A stretch of DNA of 7,417 bases, taken from assembly GCA_031383555.1 (NCBI GenBank), contig JANMZR010000363.1, forward strand, positions 1 through 7,417, read 5' to 3'. The first letter of the stretch is position 1. The number at the start of each line of letters is the position of its first letter. The stretch comes from JANMZR01 sp031383555 (lineage in GTDB: Bacteria; Bacteroidota; Bacteroidia; Cytophagales; Spirosomataceae). Shown here one piece after another: positions 1 to 5,928 of this stretch. The position numbers and the translations under genes were made by a program. The notes beneath the pieces were generated by a model. That model made no database searches. It was not told the origin of the DNA and worked only from the letters and a program-made list of their open reading frames with translations.

Positions 1-35
1 TCGGACAAGATGTTTGGGTTCTTTTTTATTTTATT

Positions 36-71
36 AAATCGGCTTAGATAATATCTAGGCCGATTTTTTTT
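36..71 (+). terminator. Intrinsic terminator hairpin at left edge
   Basis: Positions 36-49 pair with 53-66 in an almost perfect 14-bp stem (one G-T wobble at 44/58) with a three-base loop, followed directly by eight T residues at 64-71. The T-run lies on the plus strand, so it best terminates a plus-strand gene ending left of the window. The hairpin overlaps the last codons of the minus-strand DTW remnant (stop at 55-57), so it may work for convergent transcripts. No gene can be identified in bases 1-35; all three plus frames close between 35 and 51. Confidence 0.75.
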
Positions 72-330
72 GAACTTCTCTGCGATACGAAGCTTGTCGC
101 AAATTCAAATTCGCCTCATTTATAAAACGCAATTGTGTTTCAACCATCGAATCAAAAACCGTTAATAAATTATCATGCTTACGTTCAAATAAATTAAATC
201 CATTTTGTTCACCTAATAATTCAATCGTATGATGAATGGCTTCGATCGTTGAAAAACAACCCGATCGGGGTTGCTTGCGCACTCTGAAATTTGATTCTTT
301 ATTTGATGAAAAACAAATACCTTTTTTATA
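55..330 (-). pseudogene. C-terminal remnant of a DTW-domain tRNA-uridine aminocarboxypropyltransferase
   Basis: The minus-strand frame is open from 330 (in-frame TAA at 331-333) to a TAG at 55-57, about 91 codons, with only a GTG at 280-282 as a plausible start. The peptide carries the C-terminal signature of DTW-domain proteins (TapT/TuaA-like enzymes that add the acp group from S-adenosylmethionine to tRNA uridine): FRVRKQP, then FSTIEAIHHTIELLG, then a tail with LLTVFDSMVETQLRFI. Family members are roughly 200 or more residues, with an N-terminal cysteine cluster and the D-T-W motif. Neither is present, and only about 85 nt separate the in-frame stop from the sucD terminator, so the missing part cannot be encoded here. 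I read it as a 5'-truncated remnant. A small expressed protein from the GTG is less likely but possible. Family assignment is from memory of motifs. Confidence 0.6.
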
Positions 331-411
331 TTAACGCCATTATTTTTATAACGTTGATTGATTTTTTTGGTTTTTTGAAAGCTAAAAGCCAAAGGTTTGC
401 AAAAGTACTAC

Positions 412-445
412 AAAAAAACCGTCTAATTCTGAAACTAGACGGTTT
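412..445 (-). terminator. Intrinsic terminator of sucD
   Basis: A perfect 10-bp stem pairs 416-425 with 436-445 around a 10-nt loop. Read on the minus strand it is followed by an uninterrupted T-run (the A-run at 412-418 on the plus strand). It starts 23 nt after the sucD stop codon, which is the standard position for a rho-independent terminator. The rest of 331-468 shows nothing else. Confidence 0.9.
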
Positions 446-468
446 ATTACTATTTATATTCAGGCCAA

Positions 469-1341
469 TTATCCCAAAACTTCTTTGACTTTTTTTCCAA
501 TTTCAGCAGGAGAATCTACAACGTGAATTCCGTTTTCACGTAAAATACGTTTTTTAGCTTCTGCTGTATCGTCTTCCCCTCCTACAATTGCACCTGCGTG
601 ACCCATTGTTCTTCCTGCTGGAGCGGTAACTCCTGCAATAAAACCAACAACTGGTTTACGGTTACCATCGGCACGAACCCATTTTGCTGCATCGGCTTCT
701 AGCTGTCCGCCAATTTCGCCAATCATTACAATACCCTCAGTTTCAGGGTCATTCATTAAAAGTTCTACTGCCTCTTTAGTAGTAGTACCAATAATTGGGT
801 CGCCGCCGATTCCGATTGCGGTAGTTTGGCCAAGGCCAGCTTTTGTCAGCTGATCAACTGCCTCGTAGGTTAAAGTACCTGATTTTGAAACTATACCAAT
901 TGTGCCTTTTTTGAATATAAAACCTGGCATAATACCCACTTTACACTCTTCGGCTGTCATAACACCCGGGCAATTGGGGCCTATTAATCGAACGTTTTTA
1001 CCTTTCAAATATTCTTTGGCCATCATCATATCCTTGGTCGGAATACCCTCGGTAATGCAAATTATCACTTTAATTCCTGCATCAGCGGCTTCCATTATTG
1101 CATCCGCAGCAAACGCTGGTGGCACAAAAATGATTGAAGTATCAGCGGACAGACTTTTAACAGCATCTGTTACGGTATTGAATACTGGCTTATCCAAATG
1201 AGTAGAGCCTCCTTTTCCTGGTGTTACTCCACCAACCACATTTGTACCATATTCGAGCATTTGCTCAGCATGAAATGTGCCTTCTGTACCCGTAAATCCT
1301 TGTACAATTACCTTTGAATTTTTATTAACTAAAACGCTCAT
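469..1341 (-). CDS. sucD: Succinate-CoA ligase (ADP-forming), alpha subunit
   Basis: This is the alpha subunit of the TCA-cycle enzyme that converts succinyl-CoA, phosphate and NDP to succinate, CoA and NTP in the cytoplasm. The 290-residue protein has the usual family length and all hallmark segments: the CoA-binding Rossmann start GFTGTEGTFHAEQML (15-29), GGVTPGKGG (37-45), GPNCPG (121-126), the phosphate-binding SKSGTLTYE (152-160), GIGGDPI (177-183), MIGEIGG (206-212, Glu209 near the active site) and the phosphorylated histidine in GHAGAI (His248). It starts at an ATG with no Shine-Dalgarno, as is usual in Bacteroidota. A promoter lies 27 nt upstream of the ATG and a strong terminator follows, so it appears monocistronic. 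The partner sucC is not in the window; separation of the two genes is plausible in this phylum. Confidence 0.97.
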   Translation of the reverse strand: MSVLVNKNSKVIVQGFTGTEGTFHAEQMLEYGTNVVGGVTPGKGGSTHLDKPVFNTVTDAVKSLSADTSIIFVPPAFAADAIMEAADAGIKVIICITEGIPTKDMMMAKEYLKGKNVRLIGPNCPGVMTAEECKVGIMPGFIFKKGTIGIVSKSGTLTYEAVDQLTKAGLGQTTAIGIGGDPIIGTTTKEAVELLMNDPETEGIVMIGEIGGQLEADAAKWVRADGNRKPVVGFIAGVTAPAGRTMGHAGAIVGGEDDTAEAKKRILRENGIHVVDSPAEIGKKVKEVLG

Positions 1342-1367
1342 TAGTTTCTATTAGTTTTTATTTTGCA

Positions 1368-1399
1368 CAAAAGTAAATCTAAAACCTAAAAGGAACAAA
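1368..1399 (-). promoter_or_regulatory. Bacteroidota-type sigma-A promoter of sucD
   Basis: On the minus strand a TTTG (-33 element, plus positions 1396-1399) is followed after 20 nt by TACTTTTG (plus positions 1368-1375), a full match to the Bacteroidota -7 consensus TAnnTTTG. The end of the -7 box is 26 nt from the sucD ATG, which would give a short leader of about 20 nt. The match and spacing are visible directly; the start site is inferred. Confidence 0.75.
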
Positions 1400-1541
1400 T
1401 TAAGATTATTTTTTGAAAAGATAAGGTATTAAAAATATCCTATAATTAATTGTAAATCAATAATATAAGATTCATAGTTTTTCATAAATCAATAAAAGTA
1501 AATAATTGCTTTTTAGAGATGATAAAAAAAATGTAAATTGC

Positions 1542-1574
1542 TTTGAAAATTATTCTCAATATTATCCTATTTTG
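1542..1574 (+). promoter_or_regulatory. Possible promoter of the enoyl-CoA isomerase gene
   Basis: A TTTG at 1542-1545 is followed 22 nt later by TATTTTG at 1568-1574, one base short of the TAnnTTTG consensus. It lies 49 nt before the ATG at 1624. Spacing and the -7 box are both slightly off and the region is very AT-rich, so this is only a candidate. The rest of the 1342-1623 gap shows only AT-rich sequence and the sucD promoter. Confidence 0.3.
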
Positions 1575-1623
1575 TTGGAGATATTTTAAAAAATTTCAAA
1601 AATCAAAACAACATACTATAGAA

Positions 1624-2424
1624 ATGATTACCTGTAAAATTGAAAATAATATTGCAATTGTTACTTTGGATAGACCTGAAAAACTCAATGCAATTAACCA
1701 AAAGGGTTGGGAAGAATTGAAAAATACTTTTGAAAGTTTAGAAGAAAATGAGGAAGTCAGAGTAATTATTTTGACTGGAGGCGAAAGTAAGCACTTTTGT
1801 GCAGGAATTGATCTTGAAATGTTGATGTCTATTTCACAAAATATGGTGAAATGTGAAGGCAGAAAAAGAGAAAAATTAAGGAAACAAGTACTTGAATTAC
1901 AGGCACCTATCAATGCAATTGAAAATTGCTCGAAACCCGTTTTGGCTGCAATTCATGGCGGTTGTATTGGCGGCGGAGTTGATATAGTGGCTGCTTGTGA
2001 CATTCGATATTGTACAGATGATGCCTTTTTCACTATAAAAGAAATAGATATGGGTATGGTGGCTGATTTGGGTACTTTACAACGATTGCCCAAAATATTA
2101 GGATCGGGAATTGTACGAGAAATGGCTTATACTGGCCGTAACGTAGGAGGGAAAGAAGCAGAAAAAATTGGACTAGTTAATAATTCTTTTGAAAATAAGG
2201 AAGTTATGATAGGAAAAGTAATTGAAATGGCCAAGCTAATCGCCTCAAAATCACCACTTTCAATTAGAGGGACAAAACAAATTTTATTACATACAAGAGA
2301 TCATTCAGTTGCAGAGGGGCTCGAATATATGGCAGTTTGGAACTCAGCTATGCTAATGTCCGATGACTTAATGGAGGCGTTTTCAGCAAAAATGCAGAAA
2401 AGAGAAGCGGAGTTCAAGAATTAA
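1624..2424 (+). CDS. Enoyl-CoA hydratase/isomerase family protein, probable delta3,5-delta2,4-dienoyl-CoA isomerase
   Basis: A crotonase-fold enzyme of 266 residues. It begins ITCKIENNIAIVTLDRP and has the oxyanion-hole segments FCAGIDLEML (58-67) and HGGCIGGGVD (111-120). The central stretch (HGGCIGGGVD, ACDIRYC, FFTIKEID, ADLGTLQRLPK) closely resembles eukaryotic ECH1. The three acidic catalytic residues of ECH1 (Asp176, Glu196, Asp204 in rat) map with identical spacing to Asp120, Glu140 and Asp148. The family moves double bonds in 3,5-dienoyl-CoA to 2,4-dienoyl-CoA, needed to oxidise unsaturated fatty acids with odd-numbered double bonds. The ECH1-like C-terminal RDHSVAEGLEYMAVWN (225-240) is also present. 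ATG 1624 is chosen because the family core starts there; a TTG at 1543 would add 27 hydrophobic/basic residues with no family support. The SDR gene follows after 73 nt. The family is certain; the exact reaction is a strong inference. Confidence 0.93.
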   Translation: MITCKIENNIAIVTLDRPEKLNAINQKGWEELKNTFESLEENEEVRVIILTGGESKHFCAGIDLEMLMSISQNMVKCEGRKREKLRKQVLELQAPINAIENCSKPVLAAIHGGCIGGGVDIVAACDIRYCTDDAFFTIKEIDMGMVADLGTLQRLPKILGSGIVREMAYTGRNVGGKEAEKIGLVNNSFENKEVMIGKVIEMAKLIASKSPLSIRGTKQILLHTRDHSVAEGLEYMAVWNSAMLMSDDLMEAFSAKMQKREAEFKN

Positions 2425-2427
2425 TTT

Positions 2428-2455
2428 ACGAAATACGATTTGGGACTTGCGATTT
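2428..2455 (+). repeat. Degenerate tandem heptamer repeat
   Basis: Four consecutive 7-mers can be read: ACGAAAT, ACGATTT, GGGACTT, GCGATTT. They begin three bases after the isomerase stop codon. Similar ACGA(A/T)TT/GGGATTT/GCGATTT strings are, in my experience, scattered between genes of Cytophagales and Flavobacteriia. No other copy is seen in this window. Confidence 0.45.
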
Positions 2456-2497
2456 TAGAAGCCTAACAATAATTTAAAACTTACAAACTAAATATTT

Positions 2498-3259
2498 ATG
2501 AATTTTAATTTTAAAGGCAAAACAGCCTTAATTACTGGTGCAGGTTCAGGCTTAGGAAGGGCAACAGCTCTTTTATTTGCAAAAAATAGTGCTAATGTTG
2601 TAGTTTCAGACCTGAATATAGATGGCGGTGATGAGACTGTTCGACTTATTACTGATGCTGGAGGTACTGCTGTTTTTATTGCTTGTGATGTAACTAATGA
2701 GCTGGAAGTGAATAGTTTAATTGATAAATCAGTGAGTGATTTTGGACAAATTGATTTTGCAGTAAATAACGCTGGCATTGGTGGTAAGTGGTTGCCAACC
2801 CATAAATACCCTACCGAAAATTTCCGCCAAGTAATGGAAGTAAATACCATGGGAGTATTTTTTTGTATGCGTGCCGAGCTCAATATTATGATAAAGCAGG
2901 GCTTTGGGTCAATCGTAAATGTGGCCTCAGTGGCTGGTTTGAACGGTTTTCCTAATAATTTGGCTTATGATGCCAGCAAACATGCTGTTGTTGGCCTTAC
3001 TAAAACAGCTGGCTTGGAATATGCAAAACAAGGTATTAGGGTAAATGCCGTATGCCCAGTTTTTACCATAACACCAATGGTTGAGCAAATATTTTTACTT
3101 GACCCAACCATGGAACAAAAACTTCAAAATTCTATTCCTATGAAGCGTTATGGTAAACCAGAAGAAATAGCTGATGCAATAGTTTATTTATCTTCAGATG
3201 CTGCAAGTTTTATCACAGCACATGCCATGCCAATTGATGGTGGGATGACTGCAGGATAA
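2498..3259 (+). CDS. Classical SDR-family NAD-dependent oxidoreductase
   Basis: A cytoplasmic short-chain dehydrogenase/reductase of 253 residues, the standard classical-SDR length. Visible motifs are the nucleotide-binding TGAGSGLG (13-20), Asp38 at the end of beta-2 (favours NAD(H) over NADP(H)), CDV (63-65), NNAG (90-93), the catalytic Asn116, and the Ser144-Tyr157-Lys161 core (VASVAG, YDASK). The usual CPG after beta-6 is CPV (186-188), a tolerated but less common variant, and the protein ends with MPIDGGM. ATG 2498 is the only good start and has no Shine-Dalgarno; the leader is AT-rich. It lies 73 nt after the dienoyl-CoA isomerase gene, which fits a 3-hydroxyacyl-CoA or alcohol dehydrogenase role, but the substrate cannot be read from the sequence. 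No terminator is seen before the next gene. Confidence 0.95.
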   Translation: MNFNFKGKTALITGAGSGLGRATALLFAKNSANVVVSDLNIDGGDETVRLITDAGGTAVFIACDVTNELEVNSLIDKSVSDFGQIDFAVNNAGIGGKWLPTHKYPTENFRQVMEVNTMGVFFCMRAELNIMIKQGFGSIVNVASVAGLNGFPNNLAYDASKHAVVGLTKTAGLEYAKQGIRVNAVCPVFTITPMVEQIFLLDPTMEQKLQNSIPMKRYGKPEEIADAIVYLSSDAASFITAHAMPIDGGMTAG

Positions 3260-3390
3260 TTTTAATAGAATGAAAACTATAATCAGTGAAATGTACAATT
3301 AAAAATTAATAGAGACAAACTAGGATAGAAATAGAGTTTTTTTTATTTAATTTACATCAATTCTTTTTGCAAAAAAATCCATATAAAAAT

Positions 3391-5145
3391 ATGTTCAAAG
3401 ATCCTTTTCAAATAATAGAAACTACAAAAGAGTACGATGTTATAATAGTTGGCTCTGGGGCTGGCGGAGGTATGGCTGCCCATGAGCTCACTCGTGCGGG
3501 CGCAAAAGTATGCTTGCTTGAGGCAGGCCAACATTTTGACCCTGCCGACCCCAAATATATTACCCAATTGAAGTGGTCTTATGAGTCGCCAAGGCGTGGA
3601 AATGCAACTACCCATAGGCATTTTGGCGACTTTGATGCTGCCTATGGAGGTTGGGAGCTAGATGGTGAGCCATACACTACTAAAGGTGACACAAAATTTA
3701 AATGGTTTAGATCCAGAATGTTAGGTGGCAGAACCAATCACTGGGGTAGAATTTCTTTGCGATTCGGACCGGATGATTTCCACAGAAAAGATTTTGATGG
3801 TTTGGGCGATAACTGGCCAATTGGTTATGATGATGTGGCTCCTTATTACGATCGTGTTGATAAATTAATTGGCGTTTTCGGTTCAAAAGAAGGCCGACAT
3901 AACGACCCCGATTCCATATTTTTACCGCCTCCAAAACCTCGTTTGCATGAGTTGTTAATTCAAAAAGCAAATAAAAAAACAGGAATCCCTACAATACCGT
4001 CTCGTTTATCAATGCTTACACAGCCAGTGAATGAGCAAAGAGGGCAGTGTTTTTATTGTGGACAATGTGGCCGTGGCTGCCAAGCTTATGCAGACTTTTC
4101 TTCAAGTTCGGTGCTTTGTAAGCCTGCAGGAATGACTGGTAACATGGATACAATCTATTATGCAATGGCTCGTGAAGTTTTGTTGGATAAAACAACTGGC
4201 AAAGCAAATGGAGTTTCTTATGTAAATACACTTACACTTGAAGAAAAAACTGTTCGAGGCAAAATTGTAATCTTGGCAGCTTCAGCTTGCGAGTCGGCAC
4301 GGATACTTTTGAATTCAAAATCAGACCGTTTTCCAAATGGTTTAGCAAATAATTCAGGTGTGGTCGGTAAATATTTAAACGATTCAACTGGAGCTTCAAG
4401 AGCTGCAATTGTACCTTCGCTTTTTGACCGAAAAACTTATAATGAAGATGGTGTTGGCGGTGCTCATATTTATTCACCTTGGTGGGGCGACAATAAGAAA
4501 TTAGATTTCCCTCGTGGTTATCATATTGAATACGGTGGTGGCTTTGGTATGCCAGCTTATGGCTTTGGTTGGGGAATTGACAGCGTAAACGGAATGTTTG
4601 CCGATAAAAATGGAAATAAAAAAGAGCCAGGTGGCTATGGAAAAGGTTTGAAAGAAGACTACCGTAAGTTTTACGGTGCATATGTTCATATGGCTGGTAG
4701 GGGCGAGCCTGTACCTTTAGAAAGTAACTATTGCGAAATTGATCCTGAAAAAGTGGATAAATTTGGTATTCCTGTATTACGATTCCACTACAAATGGTCG
4801 GATTATGAGATCAAGCAAGCCAAACACATGCAGGATACTTTTGAGGAAATTTTCCACACGATGGGTGCAATACCAATGGGTGAAAAACCAAATGAGGCAA
4901 ATAATTATGGGTTGGCCGAACCTGGAGCAATTATTCATGAAATCGGTACAGTACGTATGGGTAACGACCCTAAAACATCGGCTTTGAACAAATACGAGCA
5001 AGCACACGATTGTAAAAATTTGTTTTGTGTTGATGCAGGTCCATTTGTAAGTCAGGGTGACAAAAATGTAACTTGGACTATATTGGCAATGGCTATGCGT
5101 ACATCAGATTATATTATTGAAGAGAGGAAAAAGGGGAATTTATAG
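3391..5145 (+). CDS. GMC-family FAD-dependent dehydrogenase, large catalytic subunit
   Basis: A 584-residue flavoprotein that oxidises an alcohol or sugar hydroxyl. The FAD-binding segment YDVIIVGSGAGGGMAAHEL (15-33) is followed by Glu44 in LLEAG for the ribose, and GGRTNHWGR (112-120) is a GMC signature. The catalytic pair is His516 (HEIGTVRMG) and Asn559 (QGDKNVTW), as in His/Asn-type GMC enzymes; the closing VDAGPF...LAMAMRTSDYI is typical. Residues 220-230 hold four cysteines spaced C-X2-C-X2-C-X3-C, which could bind an iron-sulfur cluster, as reported for bacterial FAD glucose dehydrogenase. It has no signal peptide of its own. Its neighbour 107 nt downstream is the subunit-3-like protein, the usual partner. 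Candidate substrates are glucose, glucosides (3-dehydrogenase type) or gluconate; none is proven. ATG 3391 is preferred to TTG 3367, since the family start lies just before the FAD fold. The stop codon TAG overlaps the inverted-repeat element. Confidence 0.95.
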   Translation: MFKDPFQIIETTKEYDVIIVGSGAGGGMAAHELTRAGAKVCLLEAGQHFDPADPKYITQLKWSYESPRRGNATTHRHFGDFDAAYGGWELDGEPYTTKGDTKFKWFRSRMLGGRTNHWGRISLRFGPDDFHRKDFDGLGDNWPIGYDDVAPYYDRVDKLIGVFGSKEGRHNDPDSIFLPPPKPRLHELLIQKANKKTGIPTIPSRLSMLTQPVNEQRGQCFYCGQCGRGCQAYADFSSSSVLCKPAGMTGNMDTIYYAMAREVLLDKTTGKANGVSYVNTLTLEEKTVRGKIVILAASACESARILLNSKSDRFPNGLANNSGVVGKYLNDSTGASRAAIVPSLFDRKTYNEDGVGGAHIYSPWWGDNKKLDFPRGYHIEYGGGFGMPAYGFGWGIDSVNGMFADKNGNKKEPGGYGKGLKEDYRKFYGAYVHMAGRGEPVPLESNYCEIDPEKVDKFGIPVLRFHYKWSDYEIKQAKHMQDTFEEIFHTMGAIPMGEKPNEANNYGLAEPGAIIHEIGTVRMGNDPKTSALNKYEQAHDCKNLFCVDAGPFVSQGDKNVTWTILAMAMRTSDYIIEERKKGNL

Positions 5146-5242
5146 CCCCCTAACCCCCGATGGGGGAAATAAAAAATAAAAATGAAATCTTACAAAAACA
5201 ATTAAAAATCGAGGCCAACTCCCCCATCGGGGGCAGGGGGCT
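5144..5242. repeat. GC-rich inverted-repeat element (REP/MITE-like) between the GMC gene and its partner
   Basis: The left arm (5144-5168) begins AGCCCCCTAACCCCCGATGG and the right arm (5219-5242) is its near-exact reverse complement; they differ only at the AA/G between the two C-blocks and at the last base. The arms enclose about 50 nt of A-rich DNA. Each arm also contains its own small palindrome (CCCCC-GAT-GGGGG). The GC-rich arms stand out against the AT-rich background. The element starts on the last two bases of the GMC stop codon and ends 10 nt before the next ATG. I associate C-block/G-block elements like this with Bacteroidota genomes; that link is from memory. It could fold in the mRNA and tune expression of the two subunits or stop transcription partly. 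No transposase is present. Confidence 0.8.
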
Positions 5243-5252
5243 GTTTAATATT

Positions 5253-5873
5253 ATGAAAAAAAGAGATTTTTTAAAAAATATTAGCCTTTCATCTTTAGGA
5301 TTAGCGGCTTTTAACCCCGATTTGCAAGCTGCAGAACTTTTAGACGTGCCCAAAAAGCCGGTAAAGGTTTGGAACTATGGTAGAACCGATCCTGAAAAAA
5401 AGCGTGATGCAAAACTTTTTGCGGAGACTTTTTTTAAAGCCAATGAATTGGCAACCATAAAAATACTTGTGGATATTATAATTCCAGCAGATGAACGAGG
5501 TCCATCTGCATCTGCGACAGGTGTACCTGATTTCATAGAGTTTATGGCTAAAGATAAACCAGAGTTGCAAACGCCAATTCGTGGTGGGCTTCGCTGGCTC
5601 GACTCTGAATCTATTAAAAGATTTAACAACAAATTCTCAACTATTTCTTCAGCACAACGCATTGAAATTGTGGAAAATATCGCCTATCCGAAAAAAGTAA
5701 AACCTGGCTTTAGTCAAGGCACCAATTTCTTTTCTTTGATGAGAAATTTAACTGCTACGGGTTATTGGAGCAGCAAAGAAGGCATTAAGGATATAGGCTA
5801 TAAAGGTAATGTGCCTAATGTTTGGGATGGTGTTCCTGCCGATATTTTGAAAGAGTTTGATGTGAGCTATTAA
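5253..5873 (+). CDS. Gluconate 2-dehydrogenase subunit 3 family protein (small subunit of the GMC dehydrogenase)
   Basis: A 206-residue protein of the gluconate 2-dehydrogenase subunit 3 family. The N-terminus, MKKRDFLKNISLSSLGLAAF, is a signal sequence resembling a Tat signal (K-R-D-F-L-K, with KR in place of RR); this suits a subunit that carries its folded FAD partner across the inner membrane. Family segments are ILVDIIIPADERGPSASATG (71-90) with VPDFIEFM, GGLRWLD (111-117), and the C-terminal GYWSSKEGIKDIGYKGN (170-186) before WDGVP (191-195). It directly follows the GMC gene, the standard order. An ATG at 5160 in the same frame would add 31 residues, but they are only translated repeat element, so ATG 5253 is used. 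The membrane cytochrome c subunit of three-part gluconate dehydrogenases is not present here. Confidence 0.93.
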   Translation: MKKRDFLKNISLSSLGLAAFNPDLQAAELLDVPKKPVKVWNYGRTDPEKKRDAKLFAETFFKANELATIKILVDIIIPADERGPSASATGVPDFIEFMAKDKPELQTPIRGGLRWLDSESIKRFNNKFSTISSAQRIEIVENIAYPKKVKPGFSQGTNFFSLMRNLTATGYWSSKEGIKDIGYKGNVPNVWDGVPADILKEFDVSY

Positions 5874-5890
5874 GAAAAAAAATGTATTTC

Positions 5891-5928
5891 AAAAAGCTGG
5901 GTGGTATTCAAATACTATCCAACTTTTT
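5891..5928. terminator. Bidirectional terminator between convergent genes
   Basis: A 16-bp stem (5891-5906 with 5913-5928; one mismatch and two G-T wobbles) encloses a six-base loop. It has A-tracts on the left arm and T-tracts on the right, so both strands gain a U-rich 3' side (TTTTTAGTTTT on plus; TTTTTGAAATACATTTTTTTT-like on minus). It lies 17 nt after the plus-strand subunit-3 gene, and the minus-strand glycosyltransferase stop codon sits at its loop. Confidence 0.8.

Noticed and set aside
1..35. Possible tRNA 3' end or gene tail at the left edge
   Set aside because: No acceptor stem, T-loop consensus or CCA can be read, and no coding frame is recognisable in so short a piece.
291..488. 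Plus-strand 65-codon frame opposite the end of sucD
   Set aside because: It spans the sucD terminator and runs into the sucD 3' end on the other strand; its composition is low-complexity hydrophobic with no recognisable family.
902..1201. Plus-strand frame opposite sucD
   Set aside because: It is the reverse complement of well-conserved sucD coding sequence and has no family features of its own.
1543..1623. TTG start giving the isomerase 27 extra N-terminal residues that look like a hydrophobic anchor
   Set aside because: The crotonase core begins at the ATG at 1624, the extension is translated AT-rich intergenic DNA, and a possible promoter overlaps it.
3367..3390. TTG start for the GMC gene
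   Set aside because: ATG at 3391 is a better start and leaves a normal lead-in before the FAD-binding strand; the eight extra residues have no family support.
4232..4681. Long minus-strand frame inside the GMC gene
   Set aside because: It is antisense to a gene with clear family motifs and has a biased, His/Leu/Tyr-rich composition typical of a shadow frame.
5144..5242. GC-rich repeats considered as CRISPR repeat units
   Set aside because: There are only two arms, in inverted and not direct orientation, with no regular spacers; no array is visible anywhere in the window.
5160..5252. ATG at 5160 as start of the subunit 3 gene
   Set aside because: The added 31 residues are translated inverted-repeat element and would bury the export signal that begins at ATG 5253.
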